Below, piece by piece: positions 1 to 12,860 of a DNA stretch of 64,000 bases. The stretch spans positions 62,001-126,000 of the forward strand of contig CAJNYU010002392.1 in assembly GCA_905331475.1 (NCBI GenBank), given 5' to 3'. The stretch is from Rotaria socialis. Its lineage: Eukaryota > Rotifera > Eurotatoria > Philodinida > Philodinidae. Position 1 is the stretch's first letter. Every line of letters begins with the position of its first letter. The notes below the pieces were generated by a model. It made no database searches. It saw only the letters and a program-made list of their open reading frames with translations, and was not told the DNA's origin. The translations under genes were made by a program, and so were the position numbers.

Positions 1-82
1 GTTTCAACAAGTTTGTTTATTTATTTAAAAAAATGCATATTGACTTAAATAATCTAGTTTAATTTTTGTTTTCGATTTTCAG

Positions 83-3000
83 GTCGAGGATTTAACAAAT
101 CAATTAGCAAATTACTTCTTAGCTGAAGGTTATTGTCATGGCGATGTTATTGCACTTCTGTTAGATAATTCTATTGAATATCCATGCGTATGGATTGCAT
201 TGAGTAAAATAGGTTGTATTACAGCATTAATCAATTCAAATTTACGTGCCACACCACTTCTTCATTCTATTCGAACAGTGAATGCTAAAGGTATTATTAC
301 TTCAAAGCAACTTCTTCCAGGTAAACTCACAATGTTTGACGTTTGTTTTTTCGTCTTCAAAAACTTAAAATTTTAATAGAAGTCGAATCAGAATTAAAGG
401 AATTAAATGTGAATAAAGTCTATTTATTTGATCCAAAGCAAAAATCAGCAACACATTTTTCTAATGGTCACTCATCAATGTTACCATTTGAAACAGTTCA
501 ACTATACGACAAACTTGAACAATGTTCAACTCAACCTACAAAACCTATTCCATATAATTTAAAACGTACGATAATTACATTAATAGAAAATTTAAATATT
601 GATTATTTTTCTTATTCTTTATCTTGATTAGATCCAGTCTTCTATATCTTTACGTCCGGAACAACTGGTCTACCAAAAGCAGCTGTTATTAAGCATTCAA
701 GGTTGATTGAAGAAATATTCATTAATTTTAGTGTAACAACAAAATAATTCAAAATCCTTTGGTTAAGAAATTTAGAAAAATTCTAATCGATCATAGCTAA
801 GAGACGCATCCGATCCGCTTAACACTACTTTAAAAAAAGGATAAGAAGAAAGTAAACGTCCTTCATGCTGCAATGAACCCAGAAGAAAGAATTCTTGATG
901 TCATATTTCAATCAACTTTAATTCAGCATATTACAGTACATACTAAGTATTAATATGTAGTTTTAAAATTGCTGCAATAGGACAACAAGGCTTTTATATT
1001 TGAGTGATATAATAGTTGCACGAAGCGAATATTGATAAGAGCTAGCTAAGAGAAAAGAGCGGTCTATTGAAAAATAGGATTCTTTCTCGTATTGATGTTG
1101 CGCAGTAATTTTAGTGCTCTTTTATAACATACTTAAAAACAAATTCTTCGATTGCCTAAACTACAAAAAAATATGTTGACAATGTCTGAAGGGCTCATTA
1201 GCGAAAGGAAAATTGTTTACATGAGTTACATATAATGAGGCCGTTTTAAAATAGAAACATATGCAAATAAAAGCAAAACTCGATTTATAGCTATTAATTG
1301 AAGAACGTCTTTATCTGCGTAGGAATTCAAACGTATTTTAATACGAAAGAACTCTTTCATAATTTGTTCTCTGAAGTATTTCTTCTAAGCGAAAGAACTT
1401 CTTTTGTTTTTTCAAAATAAATATAAAAACATGTTGTCGAAAAAACGATCTCAAATAAACAATGCTCATGTTTTCAACTACTGTTCTCTGCGCTATTTCT
1501 TTGTACAAAACTAAATCTGGGTGTAGTATGAAAACTTTGATTATTATTAGTTGTTCAGTAAGATATTGTTTTTATGTTTATGCAAGTATTTCTGAATTTA
1601 AGATCTATTGTAAACTCTATTTCAAAACAATTCATATGATTTTTGCTTTTTAACATGATCATATATTCATAGCTTACTATGTCTCTAAAACACTAAGATG
1701 CTCTAACAGTTCTTGTTTCGATTAATACTTCTGGCATGATAGAATCTAACTATCAAATACAACAGTCATTAAATTTAAGAAAAAATGCTGACAATCGAAC
1801 AAATCGGAAATAACATTTTAGCTCTAAAAACAAAATGTGCGAAGCTTATCCAAATGCCATCAGGATAGTTGAATTCTCGTCGAATACTGATGATATGTAT
1901 CAATCTAACTAAGAACTAAAATGACTATGCTAAAATTTCTTAATTTACTATTGATCGTTCTCTACAGATTTTTTCTTGGTTCATTTGGTTTTATTGTGGC
2001 AACTGGCATTACCGATAAGGATGTTATGTATGATACTCTGCCACTTTATCATTCATTAGGTATGTTCTTTTTTTTTCAAAAGCAAATTTTTCTTTTTATG
2101 AAATCGTTTGTCTTTTTGTTTAGGTGGCTGGATTTGTATTACTTACAGGTATATTTAGATAGCTACTCTAGAAGAAATAAAACGATGTATTTGTTTTTCT
2201 TTCTTAGTCTCTTAGGAGGTTGTACAACAGTACTACGTAAAAAATTCTCAGCTTCAAATTTTTGGAAAGATTGTGTCAGATATAGATGCACAGTAATCAC
2301 ATGCTATTTTTTGTATGAAATAATTAATCTTTTACCTATAACAAGGGGTTTACATATGTTGGTGAATTATTACGATTTTTACTTGCTCAACCATTAAGTG
2401 AATATGATAGAAAACATTCAATACGTCTTTGTTGTGGTAACGGACTTCGAAAAAATCTATGGATACCATTCGTTGAACGATTTAATATACGAAGCGTTTA
2501 CGAATTCTATGCAGCTACTGAAAGCAATGCTTATTTTTGTAAAAGAGAAAAGCCTTTTTTGTTTTGTTTTCTATTGCATGGTACTATGTTTTTGTTTTAG
2601 TTAATATTGATTCTTATCCAGGTGCTTGTGGATTTTATTCATTAATTGCTCCTCGTGCACTTGGAAGTGTACTTGTACGATTCGATAATATAACATTAGA
2701 ACCCATACGCAATGAAAAGACCCAATTATGTGTGCGATGTAAAACAGGCGAACGTGGATTACTATTAGGAATGATTGAAAACAATCTATTACATGCATTT
2801 GATGGTTATGTTAATAATCCATCAGGAACAAAACGAAAAATTGTTGAACATATTTATAAGAAAGGTGATCGTGCTTTTAATACAGGTAATATTATTGAAA
2901 TAAATTGAATCTAAGAAAATTTGACTTTGTTGTTTTAATAGGTGATGTTATGGTAGCAGATAAATATGGCTATTTATATTTTTGTGATCGTACAGGCGAT

Positions 3001-4162
3001 ACATATCGTTGGAAAGGTGAAAATGTGTCAACAGTGGAAGTTGAAAATATTCTTATGAATGTTCTCAATCGAAATGATGTTGTTGTTTTCGGAGTTTCAA
3101 TACCAGGTATGTTGATTGTATTTATTTTATTTACGAAATAGTGCAGCAGCAGCAATAAGTAAAGTAGAAGTTCAAAGACAAAAATTGAGTATAGAACTTT
3201 TCAGATTTATTGTCAATCAGATTAATCTATAAAAAAATCTAGTACTACTTTGTAAGTGGATTGTAATAGGAAAAGTCTTAATTAAGTTTAATCATTTTCG
3301 TTGTCGTGATCAAAATTCTATACTTCAAATCAAAAAAACAAAAAAAAATGAACTATTCGTGTACAACTTTCTGCTTTAGTGACTTCACTTTCTAAAGATA
3401 TGTTGTAAATACAGACAACTATTTTATTGCATGAATGCTACAAAGAACTATTCCTTCTATGAAATCTTGAGATCAAGAAGTTTTTGTGAACATGCTTAAA
3501 CTTTATCACACATCAACTTTACTTATTGTCAACGATATTTAAATGATTAGTACTGAAAATTTCCTTTATACATCGCGAGATAATAGTAGCTACAATAAAA
3601 GATCTCGTTCTTACGTAAGAAAAGATTCGTTGTTCGGAACCCTACCTTATTGAAACATTGGATATAATCTATTCATTCTGAGGCAATATTTTTACATTTC
3701 AAATGAAAGGCAAATAGTATTTATACAGACTCAAAGATGCTCAGGTCTTGATTTCATTCGTATTTACATTGATATACTTATTTGTTTTTCTTTTGATAGA
3801 AACCGATGGTAAGGCAGGAATGGCTGTTGTTCTTGATGATCTTGCCGCACCAACTGATATGAATACATTAGCAACAGATCTGAAAAAGAATGGACTACCA
3901 TCATATGCTCGTCCATGTTTTATTCGTCTTACAAAACATATTGAATTAACTGGTTTGTTCATAGCTATTATATTTCGTTTGATGAATTTTCTTTTCTTTT
4001 CAAGGAACATTTAAAGTTAAGAAAAATGTATATCAGGATGAAGGTTTTGATGTTAAACTTATGACTGAACCCGTATATTATTTAAACCAACAGAAGCAGA
4101 CATACGAAAGATTAACATCTGAAATATATGATTCAATAATGAACGAAAAAATAAAATTCTGA
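83..4162 (+). CDS. SLC27A: Long-chain fatty acid transport protein / very-long-chain acyl-CoA synthetase (SLC27 family), 5' partial
   Basis: Membrane-bound acyl-CoA synthetase that activates long and very long fatty acids and so drives their uptake. Eleven exons can be read: 83-320, 380-565, 632-701, 1968-2059, 2124-2148, 2208-2292, 2346-2538, 2601-2885, 2942-3106, 3800-3952 and 4005-4162. Phases agree and give 549 residues. The AMP-binding motif [10 protein letters not shown] lies at about 650-680. The family motif [15 protein letters not shown] lies at about 2985-3030, and YARPCFIRL precedes the C-terminus. About 90 N-terminal residues of a typical 640-residue member are missing because the window begins inside an upstream intron. 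The 25-nt exon at 2124-2148 looks like a frameshift until the acceptor at 2207 is used. With that acceptor the segment aligns with human members without a gap. Two introns are long (702-1967 and 3107-3799). I cannot separate FATP1, FATP4 and other subtypes. Confidence 0.93.
702..1967 (+). other. Long intron (1266 nt) of the SLC27 gene
   Basis: It lies between the AMP-binding-motif exon and the exon beginning FFLGSFG. Most introns of this gene are 52-66 nt. No conserved protein, terminal inverted repeat or tandem array is visible. An open frame of 63 codons at 1462-1653 shows no recognisable domain and is probably chance. Confidence 0.7.
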
Positions 4163-5885
4163 ACGAAATCGCTCAATCTCTTACGTTGAACAAGCTCTTT
4201 TTATGTTCCGTCCTTTATGTGATCTGTTTGCCGCTTTCTTTCTTTTTTTAACAGACGTGCACTGAGTGATATTGCTCTTGAGTTTTAATCTCATATCTGT
4301 TTCAACAGTCTGTTTTTATAGAAAAACAGAAACGATTAAGCAAATGAACAATTTTTGACATGCAGTATTCTATATGTTTCTTTCAGTTGATTGTTTATTC
4401 TATTCTTTTTCTTATTTTTTTTTCTTTTTGTCATATTATTGAATTTGACTTTTCCATGTTACGTTATGATTTATCGTACTTTTTTGTTGTTATTGTTGGT
4501 TTGTTTGACGTGTCTCTTTTACTTCACAATTTTTTAGATAAACTTGGCCACACAAGTTGATCTAATGTTTTTCAAAAACAACACTTATATATTTTAATGT
4601 GTTTTTCGCAAGACAAATAAATAACTTCATAATAAAACTTCATCAATTATTTCTCAAAATGAAACATCAATAGAAACCTTGGTTGAATTCAATCGAGTCC
4701 AAAGAAGAAAATCAACAGTGTGCAATGAAAATTCGTGTATATCACCAAAATGAATACAATAGAAAATCGATTTTGAATCTTTCTTATTGATTATTAGTGT
4801 TTTCATAAGTGATGTACTGGTTAAAGATGCATTGTAAGTGTTTGATTTGTAAATTCATTTGATAAGAAACAATGCTCTATAGAAAAAAATTCATATATAC
4901 CATGAACGATTTCGTTTGTATCTATAATTATCTTATCGAATTCTCAAGATATTGTAAATTCAGACAAAAAACAATTTTTCGTCGCTGCTCTCTAGAACAA
5001 CGGTCGTTTGGTTCATTACAAATGAAAGTTAAAATCAAAATTCATTGGTCAATTTTTCCTTTTCATATTTGATAATAGATCAGAACACTAGTGGAGTGAT
5101 TTCAACTGAAAAATAGTTTGCTTATAGTACATATTATCTTAGGTTTTTTCTTCTTCATAGGAATCAGTAAATTCACTCATTATAGATGTTCCATTTAAAT
5201 ATATAGATGATCCTGTTTGATGAATTCACACTAGGTACTATTCCAACTGGGAAATAATACTGAAGATCATATTTAGAGTAACAAAAAAGCAAAATTTCAA
5301 TATTTACTATTACTTATGGATAAGTCGAATAATTCTTAGAATAATCTTTTGTCGAGATATTGAATTTATAAAAAAGAAAAATAGTTAACCACAAGTATGA
5401 CATAAAAGTCAAATTTACCTGACTATGCAATGTCTCAACTTTGATAGATATACTTTTCTGTTGAAAATTTCTCATAATTTAAGACTTATTAGATTAGTTT
5501 TTGTATCTCATAAAGGTTTCTGTTATTTCTATTGGTCATGAGACTGACGAATTGGTTTAACATATGTATGGAAAGGAAAAAAGAAAAGGAGTTGTTGGAG
5601 TCGTAAAAGGGATTCTAGTTGGTGTTAGTTTGAAGAAATAAAGTGTTAGGTAAACGTAACTATCTAACAGTTTCCTTGTAGAACCGTTTAGATCTAATAG
5701 TATTTATCCTTATGAGTTTACTTCTTTCGTTAAGGCAAACAGTTTTATGAAAATATTATGTTATTGAAAACATTTTGCTTATTTTTCAGATGAAGAATTC
5801 GAAATTGTATCAAAAGATATTTATACTAATAACTGTTCTTATTTTCTAGATTATTCACATTTATTTATTTTTGAAAATAAAAACG
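4163..5885. other. Intergenic, no gene seen
   Basis: AT-rich sequence between the SLC27 stop and the ZNHIT2 start. The first few hundred bases are probably 3' UTR of the SLC27 gene. A hydrophobic open frame at 4360-4560 has no domain and follows base composition. A short untranslated exon of ZNHIT2 may end near 5850, just before the start codon. Confidence 0.5.
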
Positions 5886-7669
5886 ATGAATTATGAAAAT
5901 TTATGTCAAATATGTCAAGAAAAATCAGCACCCTATAAGTGTCCAAAATGTCAAATGAAGTATTGTTGTTTGACATGTTATCGTGATGTATTACATGAAA
6001 ACTGTTCGAAAAAATTTGATGAGAATGAATTTTTCGATTCTATGAATATTGATGAAAATGCTCATGAAAATCAAACAACAACAAATAGCTTTGTACGAGA
6101 ACGAATTGAAGATATTTTAAAAAGAAAAGCGGATGAAAAAGATTTTCATAATGAAGAAGATGATAAAGAAATTGAAGAATTATTTGAACATTTACTACCA
6201 TCAAAAGATTCAGAGCCTTATCGTGAAGTAAGTTTTATGACTATATTTGATCGTGTTTTTTAAGTGTAAGGCACTTCAGGATAATTTTTTCAAGAGCAGC
6301 ACCACAGTTTGTATTGACTTGATTTGAAGTATTTCACAATCAAAAATTTGTATATCATATTGATTCGTATGTTTCTACATTATTTTATATTTATAGACAA
6401 TGGGTGATATAGATGATGAGGCGGAAGGCGATGGCGAAGAAGATGAACGTGAAGAATGCATTGCAAGTGATGAAGAACCTATGCCTGATTTACCTGATGA
6501 TTTTGATGAATCAGATGAAAATATTAATCAGCTATGGAATTGTTTAACGGCAGAAGAAAAAAATGAATTTAAATCCATGTTAAGTGATGGACGCATATCA
6601 CATTTACTCAATGAGTACAAACCATGGGAACCATGGTGGTTATATAAAACGCAAGCACCTGCTCTTATTACTGACTTAGAAACTACAACAGCTCTTCCAT
6701 CGTCGCCTAACTTACCTGATACTATTCCAACTGTAGAATCTACTATAGTGCCACTACCATCATTGACTTCCATTCTTCCTCATATTCATGTTCGATTTGA
6801 TGTTTTTGAAATTCTCTTTGCTTATGTTCTAATTAGTGTTCGCTATCGGGGAGACTTTAATTCCTACATATATGAATCAGGAATGGAATTTCTACATATA
6901 GCTTCAAGACATTTTACACAAAAATCAGACATATTCGATGAACAAGAAGATCCAATGTCTGTTCTTCATACGCGTATTTCATTACTTCGTGAAAATTTAC
7001 AAGATGAAAAAATATCTTATCGCATATCGGAAGAATTTTTTGTTAATTTACTTGCTGATAGTTTAAACATTATTCATGGTCCATATCCACGTCAATCATC
7101 ATCAAGTATTTATGTACTAGCCGCTCTATCGGATATTAAAAGGTTTCTAGTTAAAATTCAAGAATACAAACCATCTGAAGAACCAACAATAATTAAAGAA
7201 TTAAATAAATCCACATCAACACCTATCAATGTCTTTCATACAAATCGAATCATCAAACCAAAGATAATAGTAAATAGATCTGTAAGTTTTTATGAAGAAA
7301 AATACAATAGTATAATTAAATATTTGAAAATTTTTCTTCTAGACTAATAGTAAATTATATATTCATCCTCAATCAACTGTTTCCAAATCATCAAATGCAA
7401 TGAAAAGAAAAAAAGATGAAACTTCAAAAACATTCAATCGTAAAATAGTTTTAAATCTTTCACGTAAAATTGATTATCTTCTAAGTTGGACAATGGCTCA
7501 TTCAAGTCGCCTTCTTATGCTTGAAAGTGAACTCCAAGGAATCGAGCTGGATCTTCGTCATCAATTGAATCAATATCAACGAGATAAAAATTGTATCGAA
7601 AAAAATCTAAAACATATTCGTTTACAACAACAAACAGTCAATGGTTCAAAGCGTATTCAAGAATTGTAA
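5886..7669 (+). CDS. ZNHIT2: Zinc finger HIT domain-containing protein 2
   Basis: Cofactor of the R2TP/HSP90 assembly machinery, linked in other animals to assembly of the U5 snRNP and RNA polymerase complexes. Exons 5886-6227, 6397-7281 and 7343-7669 join in phase 0 and give 517 residues. The N-terminal HIT zinc finger has its Cys pairs at residues 7/10, 19/22, 27/31 and 40 (CQIC, CPKC, YCCLTC). A very acidic stretch follows (about residues 115-150). Then comes the conserved centre, with WNCLTAEEKNEF and the Trp/Pro-rich block EYKPWEPWWLYK, which are hallmarks of ZNHIT2. The C-terminus is a predicted helix rich in charged residues. The start is the ATG at 5886, the first in frame and just before the finger; the TTG upstream at 5871 is not a likely start. 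An AATAAA lies soon after the stop. Confidence 0.93.
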
Positions 7670-7890
7670 ACTTCTGTATATATACTTTACTATTTTTTTT
7701 TTGTTTTAATCAAATAAAGAAAAAGAACCAGAATGGTGAATCAAAAGATAAAGAAGACATAAAGTATGTGTAGAAGATATCACGAAAAACAGAGAAAAAA
7801 ATGCCAAGGCCACATTTTTTTTTATCAGTTTATGATAATAGAGAACTTAAGCGATTCTGTGAAGTTGGTACAGTTATTTAAATAAAACTC

Positions 7891-10800
7891 ATGATGAATA
7901 GAAACACGAAAATAGATCATAGTGCCTATGACTCACAAAGTTTAAATCGTCCCACCACGGCATCAGCCTTTCATTCAACGTCGGTTATGAAATATATGGC
8001 GCCACGTACTTTAGGTCTTAATCTTTCGAGTAGCTTTCAAGGATCATTACGTAGTTTTGCTCTTCCGAGTGTGGATTCAAGTCTATTAGCATCAACTGCA
8101 ACAGCAAACTATGGTCTTGTTGCATTAGTTCAAAATGCACCATCATCAATTGTATCCCCATTGCGTAATTTTGATGGTGAATTTGTTATTGATGAACATC
8201 GTGAATTATCAAAATTAAATGAAACACTAGCAGACAATGTTCTACTTTATTGTCATTATGAAGTACATAATCGTGCACAAGAATCGCAAATAGAATTATT
8301 GCAAGCAAATTCAAATAAAAATTCTATGACTATTGAAAAAATGTTTCAAACAGAAATTGAAACCGCACATCAATTGGTCGAGGATGCATCACGTTACAAA
8401 TCAGATTTAAATAAAAAACTAGATGATATTCATCAAGCTACACTAGCTCATGATGAACACTATCAACAATTATTAGCAAAACGAAATGCAACAAATAAAG
8501 ATATATTTGAATATCAACGTCAATTAGCCCAAAATCGAGCCGAATCAGAATTTCTTCGTTGTCGTGTACAACAATTTAACGATGAAATTAACTTTTATAC
8601 ATTAAAAAATAATATTTTACAAGCCAGAGAGGCTAAATTACGCTATGAATTAGATGAAGAAATATTTGCTCAACAAGTTTTACATATGGAATTCGAAGTA
8701 CTAGCAAAAGAAAAAATAACAAATGAAGATGTACATTTAACATCGATGAATGATGCTCGACAAACAATAAATCTTAATCAATTAGCGGCTATTGAACCAG
8801 CGAATCATTTTCGTGAACAATTAAGTTACGAATTACGTCGTATGCGTGCTGAATATGAGAAAAAAATTCAAGCATATAGAGAAGAATTACATCGAAAATT
8901 AGAACTTGAATATCATCGTTATCGAATGCATAAAGTGATTCCGTTGCCTAGCATGACAAAAGAACAAGAAATAAATTTAGAGCAATATGAACACGAGAAA
9001 AAGAATACAGAACAACAAATTCAAATTATACGTGAAAATAATAATAAAATACAAAGTCAAATAGGTACATTGGAAAAAAATATTCTTGGTCTAACAACTG
9101 ATATAGAACCTGTATCAAACTCACAAAGACATTTAGACATGCTTAAACAGGTTATTCGAGACAGAGAAAAACAACTAAATGAAGCTATTCAACTTCGAAC
9201 GAAGCTTAAGCAAAATATTGAAAATTATCATGAACAAGTTCAAGAACATTCAAAACGACCAATAATCTATTCGAAAGAAATTGATCAGCCAACAATGCCT
9301 ACAAAACAGGAGCTGACGTATAGAAGTGACCAACCAACAATGCCTACAAAACAGGAACTGACATATAGAAGTGATCAACCAACAATATCTACAAAACAGG
9401 AGCTGACGTATAGAAGCGATCAGCCAACGATATTTACAAAACAGGAAATGCCATACAGAAATAAGCAGCAGATGCAATCATCATCAACAACTATTCAATT
9501 GGTTTCTCCTTCGTTACCTTCAAAAATAAGTCCGACTGAAGAAATACCACTAGAAGGAACATTAATACGATATAATGATTTTAATGTTGAACAAGGTTTA
9601 ATTTTAATAATTAGTATTTTTCTGATGTGCCAAATATGTTTTTTCTCTTTTCTTCATTTAGATTGCAAAGATTTAAATACGAGCTTACAAATAGCGAGCT
9701 TAGATGAAGTGGGTGTTATTCGAATACTTTGTAATCGAACCGTTGCTCAACGTCTTCAAATTCGCGATAGATATAAAAATCTATATGGTGAAGTAAGTTT
9801 GTTAAAAATCTATTTATGTAGTTCATATCGAAAAATCTTAAGCTCACTAATTACTATGAATTAATTTTCGATTTAATCCTAACTTCAATGGCAGCATTTT
9901 CTTATAGTTAGAAAGTAATCAATTTTCTATTAGCTATCCAATATGTAAATTTTATTGAAAACACTAACAAACAAACATTTACATTGCGCTTGAAACTTGC
10001 GTTAGAGTATTTTCATTGGACAGTCGTTCCTAATTCGATTATTTATTGATATATTGTTTCAACAAAAATTAGCTTCTCATTTATCAATAATTACGAATAA
10101 TAATATGACACTAATAGAATCTAAGTAGTAGATATAATATAAGCATGCATATGATAGTCCTTGTGTGTTAATTATTTCTAAATAAATTTAACTTTGAGTG
10201 AATCTAAGTTTTAGATGAATTTTAACAAAAAGTGAAGTTCGTTCCAATACAATTTGTATTAAACTTTCAGATATTTAGTCAACAGATATTCTAATTTAAT
10301 TTGTAGAGTACCATCGATTAATGAATATAAAAATAAATAAATACAACTTACTGTTGAATTATTCATTTTCTTACTATTAATTTTTTTTAAAGCTGCAAGA
10401 TTAGTTCCAAAATAGGAAGAGATTTCTTCAAGGGGGAAAAGGCGGATTTGGGGTTTGGGATTTTTTTGGGATTTTGAAAATTCCAAAATCCAAAACGTGA
10501 ATGATGGAATTTCCATCTGAATTTTTTCCCATATGTAAGTCTCATGATTCTTAGAATATTCTAAAATTTGTAGCGCAAACAGACGTTTCCTTCTCAAGAT
10601 AATGAATGCGCAAGAAATATTCATTTCACGGCGCGGTCACAAAATTTAGTTTTTTTGAAAATTCAATATTTTAGGAAGGAAACATTTATTCGAGTTGAAA
10701 CTTTTAGGATCTTTTATGGACCATGAAACCTATATATGGGAAGAATTTCAGGTCGAAACTACGTCATTCACAGAAGGGAAAATGCTTTTCAATTTATGGG

Positions 10801-12860
10801 ATTTTGGGATTTTCAAAATCCCAAAAATCCGCTTTTCCTCCTTGGATTTCTTTCTGGAGCGATCATATCATCACTGCACTCAATTTTTTCAGTGCCAGAG
10901 GTGGTACACATCTCTGTTAGAGAAAACCGATCAGTTATGTATGTCGTTGATAAGAGACCAGCTCAGATACCAAGAAAAACATGCATCGATACAATAATTG
11001 GTATTTCGGTAAATCACATGCAGCCCGAAAACGGTGGTCTGCTCATATTAGAGCCAGGAAGATCGCTGAACTCGTGCATGTCAAACTTCGAATGGGTTTC
11101 TGTCCATTAATAGCGTCGCTCAAACAGGATTCAATCAATTTATATTCTATTACAATTAATTCTTCTAGACTTTCAAAAACTCCGATATTAAATCTGTTCT
11201 TCTTAGGTTACGTTCAACTATGTACGCATGAGATAATAGTAAAATTTTAATATGACAAAACAAATGCGCATCCCGTGATAGTTCGATATATGACTATTTA
11301 TCGCGTTAAAATAGGAAGTAGATATCTTTTTTTTTTCTTTCTTTCAATGTGGATACCCTGAGCTTTCATATTGTATTTATTCTTTTATGCTAAAACTACA
11401 AAACAAAATCGTGATAGACACAGCTGTTTGTAATTACAGAAGCAATCTTGAAATCGCTTTTACTAATAGTTTATTTTAGAACTTAAGTGATGTTTTTGAA
11501 GCCGTAATAAATGGAAATGGGAAAACGATCTTAAATGTACTTTTATTATCACCGGTTGAATATGATTGTTTTGAATTACGACGAATATTAAAAGGAAAAA
11601 AGTCAGATGAAAATGTTTTCATTGAAATATGTCTTACCCGTTCGAATAAACAAATCAAAGCCATAGTTGATAATTATTCAAAAAGTAAGTTCATCTCGTT
11701 ATCAAATGAAACTCGATTTTTGTTTTTGCTGTTTTTATTCTAATAAAATAATTAGTATTCAAAAGTTCATTACAAGACGATATAATCGGTGATCAAGAAA
11801 CACCATCAAAACTAATAATTATTGCATTACTTCAAGCTAATCGACCAGAAAATGATAATATTGACGACGATGAAGTATTAGAAGATGCTCAACAACTGTA
11901 TCAAACCAATTCAAAGTGGCGAAAAGATGGTTCAATGTTTGTTCGACTTTTATGTAATCGCAGGTATCCAGTGATGATGATTAATTTTCATTTATTTTCT
12001 CTTCGATAATAAAGATTATTTTCATATATTATAGCACCGAAAATTTGAAGCAAATTTTTGCTGCTTATCAAGAATTTAGTGGAATTGATATTGAAGATTC
12101 GATTCAAATTGACAAAGATCTTGATCTTAGTCGTACTTTAATGACTATTGGTAATGAAACGTTCTTTGTTTAATTTTGAAATCGATCGAAATTTTCTTCT
12201 AATAGTTCGAATCGTAAGAAATCGAGCAAGGTTTTTTGCATTTGAATTGAAAAAGAGTCTTAAAGTAAATAGAACTATTTTTCACTCGTAATAATTTAAT
12301 TCAAACTTCTTTTTGCTTCTGCTTTTCTAGACTTCTGGTAGTAATGAAGAAAATCTAACTCGTATTATTGTTTCAAGATGCGAGATTGATATGGTACAGA
12401 TAAAATCTGAATTCGAAAAAATATCTAAACGCACACTTTTTGATCAAATTCAAGTGCGTTTAAATAAATTCTATTTTTATAGTTATTTAGAACTAATTTC
12501 ATTCCTACTTTATTCTAGACCGATACTAGTGGAAACTTGAAATGTGCTCTTTTAGAATTGTTACGGAAACGGAATGAAACTGTTAATAATGATGCATCAT
12601 TTAAACAACTAGTCGAAGTATCATTACCAGTAAGAAAACCTCGATCAACTGTACAATGGAAAGTACCAATTAGTGAAAAATCATTCATAAGAAGTTCGAG
12701 CAATCGAAATACTACTAGCACGAATCAATTTGATCGAAATAATCATGAAAAACTGAATACACTTTTAAAATTGAATACTCGACCAACACATTTATCATTT
12801 CGTGAAGGACGTCCAAACGATCAACAGTCGTCGAATGACGATGAGAATAATGGCGGATAA
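7891..12860 (+). CDS. Intermediate filament rod - annexin core fusion protein
   Basis: Eight exons (7891-9595, 9662-9792, 11480-11684, 11756-11963, 12035-12150, 12206-12264, 12331-12453, 12519-12860) with consistent phases give 962 residues. Residues 1-100 are a Ser/Thr/Ala-rich head. Residues 101-455 are a long coiled coil shaped like an intermediate filament rod: ELSKLNETLADN and VHNRAQESQIELL match the coil 1A start, and ELRRMRAEYEKKIQAYREEL matches coil 2. Residues 465-523 hold four 15-residue repeats (DQPTMPTKQELTYRS type). From residue 556, GTLIRYNDFN starts an annexin core of four repeats (VGVIRILCNRTVAQR, VFIEICLTRSNKQ, FVRLLCNRS, LTRIIVSRCEIDM). A basic, probably disordered tail of about 95 residues ends it. 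The usual GxGT calcium loops are absent. The junction is a 66-nt intron inside the first annexin repeat. I infer a cytoskeletal protein able to associate with membrane. The fusion rests on one clear splice; a transcript would settle it. Confidence 0.85.
9283..9462 (+). repeat. Four tandem 45-nt units coding 15-residue repeats
   Basis: Inside the filament-annexin gene, four head-to-tail copies encode DQPTMPTKQELTYRS and variants (residues 465-523). The last copy is the most diverged (TIFTKQEMPYRN). The unit length is a multiple of three, so copy changes keep the frame. They form a Pro/Gln/Thr-rich linker between rod and annexin core. Confidence 0.9.
10415..10862. mobile_element. Imperfect inverted-repeat element (MITE-like) in an intron
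   Basis: The segment 10415-10556 reappears as an imperfect reverse complement at 10719-10862, roughly three-quarters identical by eye. Shared blocks include TTTTGGGATTTT/AAAATCCCAAAA, CATTCAC and ATATGGGAA, around a spacer of about 160 bp. It lies in the 1.7-kb intron (9793-11479) of the filament-annexin gene. No transposase frame or certain target duplication is visible, so the family is unknown. It probably is an old non-autonomous DNA element. The open frames that cross it show no known domain. Confidence 0.6.

Noticed and set aside
2124-2214. Apparent frameshift in the SLC27 gene at the 25-nt exon
   Set aside because: Using the acceptor at 2207 instead of 2215 restores the frame, and the segment then aligns with the family without gaps. 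The gene is intact here.
6528-6773. Minus-strand frame of 81 codons
   Set aside because: It is antisense to the conserved ZNHIT2 coding exon.
9283-9462. CRISPR-like regular repeats
   Set aside because: The units are contiguous, with no spacers, and are in frame within a eukaryotic coding exon.
9250-9477. Minus-strand frame with repeated Cys/Trp/Leu-rich sequence
   Set aside because: It is the antisense shadow of the 45-nt coding repeats in the filament-annexin gene.
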